Assembly (NCBI RefSeq): GCF_017355205.1
Contig: NZ_JADIJK010000004.1
Location: 124,001 to 188,000, forward strand
DNA: 64,000 bases
Source of the DNA: Bacillus sp. SD088
Lineage (GTDB): Bacteria > Bacillota > Bacilli > Bacillales > Bacillaceae_C
Reading direction: 5' to 3'
The position numbers and the translations under genes were made by a program. The notes under the pieces are model-generated. The model was not told where the DNA came from, did not search any database, and saw only the letters and a program-made list of their open reading frames with translations. This document shows, piece by piece, positions 17,783-26,047 of the stretch (position 1 is its first letter; every line of letters begins with the position of its first letter).

Positions 17783-18565
17783 TTACGCTAATGCTTGTGC
17801 AATACAAATGGGTTTCTGGTGGAGCGGATCGATCCATATATCTGCCTCCACCCCGAAAACCTCTCGAATCGTATGTTTATTCAATACTTTAGTAGGAGAG
17901 TCTTGTGCAAAAATCCTGCCGTTTTTCAATACAATCAGTTCATCAGAATATTTAGAAGCATGATTCATATCATGTAACACCATCACTATAGTGATGCCAA
18001 ATTCTTTATTAATAGATGTTACAAGTTCCATAATTTCCAATTGATGAGCAATATCTAAAAAGGTGGTTGGTTCATCAAGAAGCAGAATGGAAGGTTTTTG
18101 AACAAGCGCCATCGCAATCCATGCTCTTTGCCGCTCTCCCCCTGATAGTGTATTAACAACTCGATTGGCAAAAGTCGTTAATCCTGTCTGCTCAATCCCC
18201 CAATTCACAATATCAAGATCTTCCTTTGAGAGTCTCTCCCAAAATTTTTTATGCGGGAAACGACCATATTCCACTAGGTCTCTTACCGTTAAATGAGGTG
18301 GTGTGTATGGTGACTGAGAAAGAATCCCCATTTTTTGGGCGACCTCTTTAGCCTTCAATTCACAAATCATCCGTCCATTCAAATACACTGCACCTTGTTC
18401 TATTTTTAAATTCCTTGATAAAGCCTTTAAAATTGTGCTTTTTCCCGATCCATTTGGTCCTAGCAGGGAATAAATCTTTCCTTTTTGAATTGAAAGGTCA
18501 AGGGATTGAACAATGAATTTCTCCTCATAACGTAAATCAATCTTTTTTGCTTCTAATATGCTCAT
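17783..18565 (-). CDS. FecE/BtuD-type ABC transporter ATPase
   Basis: Cytoplasmic ATPase of a type II ABC importer for iron-siderophore, haem or cobalamin-like compounds. The 260-residue protein has Walker A GPNGSGKST (36-44), the signature LSGGERQR, Walker B ILLLDEPTTFLD and the H-loop VLHDMNHA. It overlaps the permease stop by one base, so it is translated with it. The substrate class cannot be read from the ATPase. Confidence 0.93.
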   Translation of the reverse strand: MSILEAKKIDLRYEEKFIVQSLDLSIQKGKIYSLLGPNGSGKSTILKALSRNLKIEQGAVYLNGRMICELKAKEVAQKMGILSQSPYTPPHLTVRDLVEYGRFPHKKFWERLSKEDLDIVNWGIEQTGLTTFANRVVNTLSGGERQRAWIAMALVQKPSILLLDEPTTFLDIAHQLEIMELVTSINKEFGITIVMVLHDMNHASKYSDELIVLKNGRIFAQDSPTKVLNKHTIREVFGVEADIWIDPLHQKPICIAQALA

Positions 18566-19599
18566 TATGTTTCCCTCCTTAACAAATAAAGAAAGAATGG
18601 CGCCCCAAAAATCCCCATAATTACGCCAACTGGGATTTCAACTGGTGCCAAGATCAACCGTCCAACCGTATCACTAAAAGTTACAACCGCAATCCCTAGA
18701 AAACAAGAAGCAGGGATAAGTAGACGATAATCATTTCCGATTAGTAATCTAGCCGCATGTGGAACAATCAGTCCAACAAAGCCTAATAAGCCCACAACAC
18801 TGACAGCACTTGCTGCAAGCAGAGATGCCACAGCCGTCATGATGATTCTCGTCCGTTCTACTGAAAGACCTAATCCTCGTGCTGTTTCATCCCCCAAAAG
18901 CAATATATTCATCCATCTTGTACCGAAAATAGTAAAAAGTAGACCTAGTAAGCTGTAAATCCAAATCATCTCGACATGATTCCAGCTTCTTGCAGACAAT
19001 CCTCCCACCATAAACATAAGAGCTCCTTGAACACGATCACTGTAAAAGATCATCAGTGTAGAAATCCAAGATCCTAAAAATGCGGAAACTGCTACACCAG
19101 CCAATACAATTCTGACCGGCTGAATGCCTCTTTTCCAGGCTAAAACATAAATAAGTACCGCAGCGCCCATTGCACCAAAAAAAGCCCCTATTGGAACGAT
19201 GAATTCTAAATGTGGAAATAAAAGTAAAATGACGACTCCCACTAATCCTGCACCAGAGTTAATGCCAATAATACCCGGATCAGCTAGAGGATTGCGCATA
19301 ATCCCTTGTAAAACAGCTCCAGCTAAAGCCAAATTCACCCCAACCAATGCACCAATAATCACTCTAGGAAGACGTATATTCCATAATATTTGCTGTTTGG
19401 ATTCCATATGAAGTGAAGTCAGCGATGTCCAAATCGTAGACCAAGAAATGTCAACAGCCCCTTTGGATAGGCTGAATAGGATACTTACACAGGCAAGAAT
19501 AAAGAAGATGAATAAAATGAAGAAACGCCATGTTCGGCGTTCCCTAATATTTCCCAACTTAAAAGCTGGTTTTTTCATCGCTGTATCACTCAACATCAT
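18565..19599 (-). CDS. FecCD-family ABC transporter permease
   Basis: Integral membrane permease with about nine to ten hydrophobic segments (for example FFILFIFFILACVSILFSLS at the N-terminus). Family blocks include WNIRLPRVIIGALVGVNLAL, AGAVLQGIMRNPLADPGIIG, GLVGVVILLLF and LLGFVGLIVPHAARLLIGND. The start at 19599 is preferred because a TGAGG ribosome site lies 6 bases upstream and the overlap with the binding-protein gene is then 14 bases; an open frame extends to 19620. FecCD permeases carry siderophores, haem or corrinoids. Confidence 0.92.
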   Translation of the reverse strand: MMLSDTAMKKPAFKLGNIRERRTWRFFILFIFFILACVSILFSLSKGAVDISWSTIWTSLTSLHMESKQQILWNIRLPRVIIGALVGVNLALAGAVLQGIMRNPLADPGIIGINSGAGLVGVVILLLFPHLEFIVPIGAFFGAMGAAVLIYVLAWKRGIQPVRIVLAGVAVSAFLGSWISTLMIFYSDRVQGALMFMVGGLSARSWNHVEMIWIYSLLGLLFTIFGTRWMNILLLGDETARGLGLSVERTRIIMTAVASLLAASAVSVVGLLGFVGLIVPHAARLLIGNDYRLLIPASCFLGIAVVTFSDTVGRLILAPVEIPVGVIMGIFGAPFFLYLLRRET

Positions 19600-20638
19600 C
19601 AAAAGCCTCAGGATATACAAGCTTTGCTAAATATTGAATGGATTCATCATAGTTTAATCCGCTGTTTGATAAGAATAAATTGCCTGGTAAGAAGTGCACT
19701 TGATCATTTTGAACAGCGGTTAAGGTAGACCATGCAGGACTATTTTTCATATCAATGTCCATTCTTTCTTCTGCCTTGGATTTTTCACCATGATGGACAA
19801 CGAAAATCATATCTGGATCCTCCTCAACCACCTTTTCCAAACTAAATGCTGTTTGCGTCTGATTTTCCTCAAGCGCAGGCACACCTTCTGCAATATTGGT
19901 TAATCCTAACATTTGGGAAATTTCACCAGGAATGGTATTTTCTCTATTGACTGTGACATTACTAGGAGTGATATTAAAAATCGCTACCTTTTTTGGTTCT
20001 TCTTTACCACGATATTGATTGATTTTTTCTTGAATCGCCGTTATTTTTTGTTCTAGTTCCGCAATTTGTTCTTCAGCTTGCTCATGATCGCCTAAAACCT
20101 CTCCAACAAGCTTCGCATTTCGTTTAACATCCTCTAGTAATATCATATCTAGGTTTATAAATGGAATATTACTATCTTCTAAAATCGGAATTAATTTTTT
20201 ATGTAAAGTAGTGTTTCCGATGACTAAATCAGGCTCTAAAGCTAGAACTTCTTCGACATTCACATTCGTATGGTGGCCAATATCTGTTATATCTTCAGCC
20301 CCTTCAGGAATGCGATCCGGACTAAGCGTCGTTCTTCCAACAGCCTCGCCACCTAGGTCATACAATAAATTTAAATGGGATGGTGACAAAACCACAATTC
20401 TTTCAGGCGTTTTCTCTATGGTCACCTCATTTCCTAAATCATCTGTGACTGTTAGCTCGCTGTCAGCTTCCTTCTCTACATTATTTGCTTCTGTTTGCTT
20501 TTCATCTTTTTCAACATTCGCTTGCCCATCTACTTCCTCCTTTGTAGCACAACCGGCTAAGAAAATGATAACGAGCAAACCATTGATCCATATCTTGCTT
20601 TTCAAGATTCTTTCCCCCTTGTTTGTTATACCTGCCAT
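19586..20638 (-). CDS. ABC transporter substrate-binding lipoprotein (BtuF/FecB type)
   Basis: Lipid-anchored binding protein, first gene of the importer-chelatase unit. A hydrophobic signal ends in the lipobox FLAGC; next comes an acidic low-complexity stretch and the Peripla_BP_2 domain with GNEVTIEKTPERIVVLSP, NVEEVLALEPDLVIG and a C-terminal YLAKLVYPEAF. ATG 20638 lies 11 bases from AGGAGG; an internal TTG (frame MKSKIWING) follows AAGGGGG at 8 bases and gives a more standard signal peptide, so the real start may be the TTG. Two Zur-type boxes occur upstream. The ligand is unknown: cobalamin, haem and a metallophore are all compatible with the family. Confidence 0.9.
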   Translation of the reverse strand: MAGITNKGERILKSKIWINGLLVIIFLAGCATKEEVDGQANVEKDEKQTEANNVEKEADSELTVTDDLGNEVTIEKTPERIVVLSPSHLNLLYDLGGEAVGRTTLSPDRIPEGAEDITDIGHHTNVNVEEVLALEPDLVIGNTTLHKKLIPILEDSNIPFINLDMILLEDVKRNAKLVGEVLGDHEQAEEQIAELEQKITAIQEKINQYRGKEEPKKVAIFNITPSNVTVNRENTIPGEISQMLGLTNIAEGVPALEENQTQTAFSLEKVVEEDPDMIFVVHHGEKSKAEERMDIDMKNSPAWSTLTAVQNDQVHFLPGNLFLSNSGLNYDESIQYLAKLVYPEAFDDVE

Positions 20639-20665
20639 GATCTTTTTATCCTCCTATCTATCTTT

Positions 20666-20686
20666 AAATCGTAATAATTACGATTT
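20666..20686. promoter_or_regulatory. Zur box 1 (perfect palindrome) upstream of the ABC-chelatase unit
   Basis: A 21-base perfect palindrome with core TCGTAATAATTACGA; arms AAATCGTAAT and ATTACGATTT. It matches the Bacillus Zur consensus TCGTAATNATTACGA at every base, while Fur (TGATAATNATTATCA) and PerR (TTATAATNATTATAA) boxes differ at the second and third arm bases. It lies 28 bases upstream of the ATG, over the region where the leftward promoter must be. Confidence 0.88.
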
Positions 20687-20743
20687 GTTAAGTAAAATTT
20701 TTTATTGAAAGAGTTCGTTACACAACTCTCTTCGGTCAAATGT

Positions 20744-20764
20744 AAATCGTAACAATTACGATTA
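20744..20764. promoter_or_regulatory. Zur box 2 (one mismatch per arm pair)
   Basis: A second 21-base element with core TCGTAACAATTACGA, 78 bases from box 1; the arms pair at 8 of 10 positions. It strengthens the case for Zur control and might also regulate a divergent transcript, although no rightward gene starts here (the next one is convergent at 20892). Confidence 0.78.
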
Positions 20765-20830
20765 ATATATTAAACAGCTATTCGATTTATGTCAACCATT
20801 TCTTGGAATGTCTTTTTCTAGCATTAAACA

Positions 20831-20856
20831 AACCCCACCATTCACACGGCGGGGTT
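20831..20856. terminator. Terminator downstream of the 20892 dehydrogenase gene
   Basis: AACCCCACC and GGCGGGGTT form a GC-rich stem around ATTCACAC; on the reverse strand it is followed by a T-run (TTTGTTT). It insulates the Zur-controlled promoter from the sugar island. Confidence 0.75.
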
Positions 20857-20891
20857 GATTTAAGGATTTTATTTTTCTTAAGTGTTTCTTC

Positions 20892-21974
20892 CTACAACTC
20901 GGGTATGGCAATATCCACTTCCTTGCCCAGTTCTGAAGATCTTAGAATCCCATCAATAATCGCTTGATTGATAAGAATTTCTTCACCAGGAATTGGTGCA
21001 GGCTTATCCTCCTTAATCGAAACAACAAAGTCACGAACTTTTTCATAGAAGATGTTGTAATTATGTTGTTGGACTGGAATGGTGCTTTCTGTATGATGAC
21101 CTTGGACATCATGGAACATCGTAATGGAGCCAATGCCTCCATCCCAAACACCGCTCCACGGTCCACTTCCCGCTGGAGTGAGCTTCAGACCAGCATCTGT
21201 TCCAAGGAAGAGTGTTGGGCCTAACGAATCTGCATGCATCGCCCATGAGACTTTAAAATTAAGCACTTTTCCACCTTCCAACCTAACAAGTGCGACACCA
21301 AAATCCTCAACCTCAAATTTCTCAGCTTCTGGATGATGTGCAGGATTTGTCCCAAAATGATTAGAGGTGAAAGCAGAAACACTAAGTGGTTTTGGATAAT
21401 CTAGTGCGTTCAAAGCCAAATCAAGAGAATAACAGCCAATATCAGCCATTGCTCCAGCACCAGCCAGTGACTTATTGACAAAAGTGCCACCAGGCATTCC
21501 TCTCCTCCGACCACCACCGGTTTGGATATAATAGACGTTTCCTAATTCAGATTGAACGATTTTTTTCACAGCTTGCATATTTGGATCATAGCGCGGTTGA
21601 AATCCAACCGTTAACATTTTATCCGCTTTCTTACCTGCTCGCACCATTTCAAGTCCTTGTTCAAGAGTAATCGCAAGCGGTTTTTCTACTAAAACATGTT
21701 TTCCAGCTTGAAGAGCATCAACGCTCGTTTGATGATGGGCAATGTTAGGAGTACAAACACTCACACCGTCTAGGTCTAACTCCAACAATTCTAAATGGCT
21801 ATCAAAAGCCTGGGTATCCGTCAATTCATGCCTATGTACAAATTCCTCTGCCTTGCCTGGAATAACATCTGCAACCCCCAAAATCTCTACATCAGGCATT
21901 TGTTTGTATGCACGAACATGTGCGCCAGCAATGCCTCCACTGCCAATAATACCAATTTTTACTTTCCTATCCAT
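20892..21974 (-). CDS. Gfo/Idh/MocA-family oxidoreductase
   Basis: NAD(P)-dependent sugar or polyol dehydrogenase of 360 residues. The N-terminal Rossmann motif is IGIIGSGGIAGAHVRAYKQM; the family EKP motif is in LVEKPLAITLEQG; a C-terminal catalytic domain follows (GAGAMADIGCYSLDLALNAL, with the expected H/D pattern). Substrate is not predictable from sequence. It is separated from the next upstream gene by a terminator at 22186-22237 and so has its own promoter; a perfect inverted repeat GTGTGA-TTTC-TCACAC at 22125-22140 is a candidate operator. Confidence 0.88.
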   Translation of the reverse strand: MDRKVKIGIIGSGGIAGAHVRAYKQMPDVEILGVADVIPGKAEEFVHRHELTDTQAFDSHLELLELDLDGVSVCTPNIAHHQTSVDALQAGKHVLVEKPLAITLEQGLEMVRAGKKADKMLTVGFQPRYDPNMQAVKKIVQSELGNVYYIQTGGGRRRGMPGGTFVNKSLAGAGAMADIGCYSLDLALNALDYPKPLSVSAFTSNHFGTNPAHHPEAEKFEVEDFGVALVRLEGGKVLNFKVSWAMHADSLGPTLFLGTDAGLKLTPAGSGPWSGVWDGGIGSITMFHDVQGHHTESTIPVQQHNYNIFYEKVRDFVVSIKEDKPAPIPGEEILINQAIIDGILRSSELGKEVDIAIPEL

Positions 21975-22124
21975 ATGTTTCCACCCTTTAATCAGTTTTT
22001 TTAAAAGCCTTGCCCTATTACAATGTCCAGGAGTATATTCGTGCTTGCCTCAGCCACTAACCACTGATGGCTCGCAATCTTTCAATCCATTCCTCGCTTG
22101 TACACAGACAACGCACCCTTGTTT

Positions 22125-22140
22125 GTGTGATTTCTCACAC
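22125..22140. promoter_or_regulatory. Candidate operator for the 20892-21974 gene
   Basis: Perfect inverted repeat GTGTGA-TTTC-TCACAC; on the reverse strand TATAGT lies just upstream of it (plus ACTATA at 22143-22148), which fits a promoter -10. The regulator is unknown. Confidence 0.4.
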
Positions 22141-22185
22141 CATACTATAAATTCTATCTTTCTAGAAAATATCCTGCCTAATTGC

Positions 22186-22237
22186 AAAAAAACCATAGCC
22201 TTTGAAAAGACTAGAACATAAAAGGCCATGGTTTTTT
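22186..22237. terminator. Terminator downstream of the 22261 dehydrogenase gene
   Basis: AAAAAACCATAGCCTTT and AAAGGCCATGGTTTTTT pair around a roughly 17-base loop with T/A runs at both ends. Confidence 0.75.
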
Positions 22238-22260
22238 AATTATACGAACAATCTCTTTGT

Positions 22261-23241
22261 CTACTTTACTACTCCATCTTCTAATGGACGATATCCTGCT
22301 GCCTCGTAGATCATTTCTGTTAGATTGACAACTTCTTTAGCAAATTTTCCTGGTACTTTAACCTCATGCTTTCCTAGGATTGCATCAAAAAAGCTTTGGT
22401 CTTGGTTTGTTTCCTTTTTAGGAAGCTCTGGTGTGATCGGCTCTTCGCCTAATCGATGGAGGGTAATCTTTCCATTATCCAAGAAGATCCCACCTTTATC
22501 ACCACAATATGCATAAGTCTCATGCCAAATTGGGGCATAGCCAACAATGTTCAAACCAGCAATCACATTATTTTCAAAGCGAATTGAGGTAAAAGAGTCT
22601 AGTTCTACAGGAGAATTATGATTTTCCATTTGTGTAGATACCTCTATTGGCGATAACCCCGTTGTCCAAAGCAGCACATCACAAATATGGCTTCCTGAAT
22701 CCATTAACATTCCGCCGCCAGATAAGGCGGGATTCTTACGCCATACATTATTGGATCCATGTCCCCATTGCTGATACAAGGAAGCCGTAACAGAGGTTAG
22801 CTTGCCAATTTCTCCATTGGCGATGGCGTCACGGATATACATAAACTCTGGGTCAAAATGACGTTGATACGATACCTGTAATACTCTTCCTAGTTTTTCG
22901 GCCGTGTCGATCAGTTCCTCCGCTTCCTTTTTCGAGCAAGCCATCGGCTTTTCGATCAGTACATGACACCCGTGATTCATGACATCCATAGCCTGTTCAA
23001 AGTGCAGTGTATGCGGGGAACAAATAATAACCGCATCCAATGCTATATCTTGCAGCATGTCTTTATGATGGACAAATTCTTTTGCATTAGCCAGTTGATA
23101 CTTCTTAAGAAAATTCTCTCTATTTTTGGGATTTGGATCTGTAACCGCCACAATGTCTACATAATCAAGTGCTGCTATATGATTTCCATGCAGATTCGAA
23201 ATACCACCTGTTCCAATAAAACCAACGCGAATTTTATCCAT
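22261..23241 (-). CDS. Gfo/Idh/MocA-family oxidoreductase
   Basis: A second dehydrogenase of the same family, 326 residues: VGFIGTGGISNLHGNHIAAL is the Rossmann motif, VLIEKPMACSKKEAEEL carries the EKP Lys-Pro pair, and GGGMLMDSGSHICDVLLWTT is the catalytic-domain block with Asp and His. It follows the epimerase gene at 23339 by 97 bases on the same strand, so both may be one transcript. Substrates of such pairs include inositols, keto-sugars and sugar acids; none can be assigned. Confidence 0.88.
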   Translation of the reverse strand: MDKIRVGFIGTGGISNLHGNHIAALDYVDIVAVTDPNPKNRENFLKKYQLANAKEFVHHKDMLQDIALDAVIICSPHTLHFEQAMDVMNHGCHVLIEKPMACSKKEAEELIDTAEKLGRVLQVSYQRHFDPEFMYIRDAIANGEIGKLTSVTASLYQQWGHGSNNVWRKNPALSGGGMLMDSGSHICDVLLWTTGLSPIEVSTQMENHNSPVELDSFTSIRFENNVIAGLNIVGYAPIWHETYAYCGDKGGIFLDNGKITLHRLGEEPITPELPKKETNQDQSFFDAILGKHEVKVPGKFAKEVVNLTEMIYEAAGYRPLEDGVVK

Positions 23242-23338
23242 ATTATTCTTCTTCCCCTCATAAATAGATTGATCATTCTATAGTTACTACAGACAGGCCC
23301 AAAACATTCAACTTTTTGACCACTCATTTTAAAAGTTT

Positions 23339-24208
23339 TTATTTAAAATACAAAGAAAGATGATCCTTTGCTTTTATAATCCCCTGCTGTTCCGCTTCTA
23401 ATGATCCCCAAAACCGTTGATCTTCTAATTCGATGCTGATCGCCCCATGGTATCCAATCGTTTCTAGACGAACAGCTACCTTCCCCCAATCAACATCACC
23501 TTGCCCAGGAATCGTATAACGCCATGAGCCGTCAGAAAAGCCGTATTTTGCACCAAAAGTCGACGGCAGCGTTCCATACTCATATTGTTCCTCCGGTAAA
23601 ATTTCAGTATCTTTCCCATGGCAATAATGAATCCGATCCGCAAATTCACTTAGAAGGCGCAAATGATCGACACCGAGACGAACTAAGTGAGATGGGTCAT
23701 AATTGAGCCCAAAATGTTTGGATGGAATATGTTGAAACATCGCTCTTAAGGTTTCAGGCGTACATCCTAGCGCAGGATATTGTGGAGCTGGGCCTGGCCA
23801 CCCTTCCAAAGCCATGTAAAGTCCCGTCTCTTCAGCCTGTTTTACCACCTCCGGAAAAGACTCTTTCCAAATGGAAAAGCTGGTCTCACGTGACTGATTC
23901 GCATCTTGAGGAATAAGCACCATGAAGAGAATTTTCCCTCCTCGCTCGGCTACCTCTGTCATTTGTTGCTTAATTGACTCGATTGCATCTCTTCGGACTG
24001 ATTCATCTGGGTTAAGCAAAGCAGATGTGTTCTTTAGATCTACTGAACCAACTTGAAGCCCAGCATCCTGTAAGGCTTTTTTTACTTCTGCGTTATAATT
24101 CGGTACATCAATCACATCTAGCCCTATCTCAGCTGCCCAATGAGCTACCTTTTCTATTCCTTGTTTACCAATATTTGGGGGAATACGCATCCCAATTTGA
24201 TAATTCAT
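23339..24208 (-). CDS. TIM-barrel sugar phosphate isomerase/epimerase (AP-endonuclease-2 fold)
   Basis: Predicted sugar or inositol-derivative isomerase of the xylose isomerase-like TIM-barrel family. Metal-binding and barrel strands include YMALEGWPG, HFGLNYDPSHLVRLG (Asp/His), RIHYCHGKDTEIL, PGQGDVDWGKV and GAISIELEDQRFWG. The start is ATG 24208, 8 bases after GGAGG; five extra in-frame residues upstream are unlikely. It heads the leftward catabolic unit with the Gfo/Idh/MocA gene at 22261 and faces the rightward unit starting at 24962. Confidence 0.85.
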   Translation of the reverse strand: MNYQIGMRIPPNIGKQGIEKVAHWAAEIGLDVIDVPNYNAEVKKALQDAGLQVGSVDLKNTSALLNPDESVRRDAIESIKQQMTEVAERGGKILFMVLIPQDANQSRETSFSIWKESFPEVVKQAEETGLYMALEGWPGPAPQYPALGCTPETLRAMFQHIPSKHFGLNYDPSHLVRLGVDHLRLLSEFADRIHYCHGKDTEILPEEQYEYGTLPSTFGAKYGFSDGSWRYTIPGQGDVDWGKVAVRLETIGYHGAISIELEDQRFWGSLEAEQQGIIKAKDHLSLYFK

Positions 24209-24961
24209 ATAACCATCCTCCAATTATATTAAAGATCGTAGTATGCTAATTTCCAAACCAAAAACATCAAAAATAAATATATGACGATGCTTTTTACTTT
24301 ATTCCAGTATCAACGTGTCTACAATGATAAGAAACTTTGAATATACTACTCTAGCATCACCATCCATTCAATATAACGTCTTCATACCACAGAAAAAAGT
24401 ATGCGTTTTCTTTCTGATAGACTATATCAACTATATTGATATGTCAATAGGAATATTCAATTTAATAACACCTATATCCAGTCATTTTCGAATTACTTTT
24501 CAGCGTTTTTTTTATTCGTGATCTTTCTTAATTAAATTTTCAATGGTTGAATGTCACTACCCTATCAACCCTCTACACATAGGACCTTTATCACATTTTG
24601 AAACATCAGCATTCATTCGATTAAAGTCATTTTCATATATAGTTCCGTATAAAAATCCTTCATGATCAACCACTTTAAGAACGTTCTATACTAAAGTATA
24701 TCAGCTTTAACAATCATGAATATTCATTCGAAACTTTAAATATATATATTAATATTATTTTTTGTACATAAATCTTTCATTCTGTGCTATATTATTTTTA
24801 ACATCATGATACATAATCAGCTGTGAGCTTCGAACACTTTCAAAAAGTCATTTTTAGAAAGCAGGTGAGTTATTGAGAGACCTGGAATAAGAAGATGAGC
24901 TTGATAGGAATTTTTCGAAAAGACCGAATGTTCAATTTACAAAAATTAGGAGTGATTCGCT
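24209..24961. other. 750-bp divergent regulatory spacer of the sugar island
   Basis: This AT-rich stretch separates leftward and rightward catabolic units. It contains a palindrome-containing leftward promoter (see 24418-24447). A possible rightward extended -10 (TGCTATATT at 24785-24793) lacks a clear -35. No open frame with a ribosome site is convincing. No LacI, AraC or GntR regulator gene is adjacent. Confidence 0.5.
24418..24447 (-). promoter_or_regulatory. Candidate leftward promoter with internal palindrome
   Basis: On the reverse strand TTGACA (plus 24442-24447) is followed after 17 bases by TAGTCT, or after 15 by TATAGT. Between them lies the perfect inverted repeat ATATCAA-CTATA-TTGATAT (24424-24442), which is a good operator candidate for the 24208-22261 unit. 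Confidence 0.5.
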
Positions 24962-26044
24962 GTGAAGCCCCAGCTTCAGGTTGGTTTGATTGGATATGGA
25001 TTTGCAGGCCGAACGTTTCATGCCCCTGTTATTACATCTGTTCCTGGTTTACGTCTAAGGAAAGTGGTGGAACGAAGAAATGAGCATTCAAAGGAGCGCT
25101 ATCCGTGGGTAGACGTTGTCAAATCCGCTGAAGCGCTATATGCTGATCCCGAGATCGATTTAATTATTGTAACAACACCAAGTACGCATCATGTAGAATT
25201 CGTCCGCAATGCATTGAATGCTGGAAAACATGTCGTTGTAGAGAAACCGTTTACAGCAACAACTGCTGAAGCAGATGAATTAATACAATTAGCAAAGGAA
25301 AAGAATAGGATGCTTAGCGTCTTTCATAATCGTCGTTGGGACGGCGACTTCATGACTATTAAAGAATTGTTACAAAAAAATGTTCTCGGAAGAATCAGAG
25401 AGTGTGAGTTTCAATGGAACCGTTTTAACCCAATTGCTTCAGGAAATAATTGGCGAGATCAAGCTGGAACAGGAACGGGCGTTTTTTATGATTTAGGTGT
25501 CCATTTACTTGATCAAGCTGTTTGTCTTTTTGGGATGCCTGACACCATTTCAGCCAAGATTGAGAGTCAACGTAACAATAGTGTGACTCATGATTATTTT
25601 GATGTCACCCTTGGTTATGAAGACAATTTACAAGTACGATTGAGGTCTTCCCCCTTTGTGCGCATTGAAAGTCCCCGCTATATTTTATATGGGGAAAATG
25701 GGTCCTTTATTAAATTTGGAGTCGATCCTCAGGAAAGGGCATTAATCAATGGGCAATCCCCTGCTAGCAATGGGCAATGGGGAAAGGAAGCGGAAGAACG
25801 ATGGGGAGATATTTATACATCAATTGGGCAATTAACCTTAAAAGGGAAAATCGAAACACTTCCTGGTGCATATCAAGATTATTATCAAAATGTTTATGAG
25901 CATATTATGGAGAGCGCCGAACTTGAGGTTAAACCAGAAGAAGCCCGAATGAATATTCAATTGATTGAACGAGCCTTACAAAGCAATCAAGAAGGACGCA
26001 TGCTATTCGTCCATGAAAAAAACGCGCTGAAAGGGAGGGAATGA
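24962..26044 (+). CDS. Gfo/Idh/MocA-family oxidoreductase
   Basis: A third dehydrogenase of the family (360 residues): GLIGYGFAGRTFHAPVITSV is the Rossmann motif, HVVVEKPFTATTAEADEL the EKP motif, and GVFYDLGVHLLDQAVCLFG the catalytic block. The FAGRTFHAP signature is typical of the YvaA/YdgJ (scyllo-inositol dehydrogenase-like) branch. Start GTG 24962 follows TTAGGAGTG. It overlaps nothing but is 3 bases before the next gene, so the two are one operon. Confidence 0.88.
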   Translation: MKPQLQVGLIGYGFAGRTFHAPVITSVPGLRLRKVVERRNEHSKERYPWVDVVKSAEALYADPEIDLIIVTTPSTHHVEFVRNALNAGKHVVVEKPFTATTAEADELIQLAKEKNRMLSVFHNRRWDGDFMTIKELLQKNVLGRIRECEFQWNRFNPIASGNNWRDQAGTGTGVFYDLGVHLLDQAVCLFGMPDTISAKIESQRNNSVTHDYFDVTLGYEDNLQVRLRSSPFVRIESPRYILYGENGSFIKFGVDPQERALINGQSPASNGQWGKEAEERWGDIYTSIGQLTLKGKIETLPGAYQDYYQNVYEHIMESAELEVKPEEARMNIQLIERALQSNQEGRMLFVHEKNALKGRE

Positions 26045-26047
26045 ATC

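Noticed and set aside
20666-20686. Fur or PerR box
   Set aside because: The core TCGTAAT.ATTACGA fits Zur; Fur (TGATAAT) and PerR (TTATAAT) cores differ at conserved positions.
24895-25083. Short rightward frame overlapping the 24962 dehydrogenase start
   Set aside because: It overlaps the better frame out of phase and has no family resemblance.
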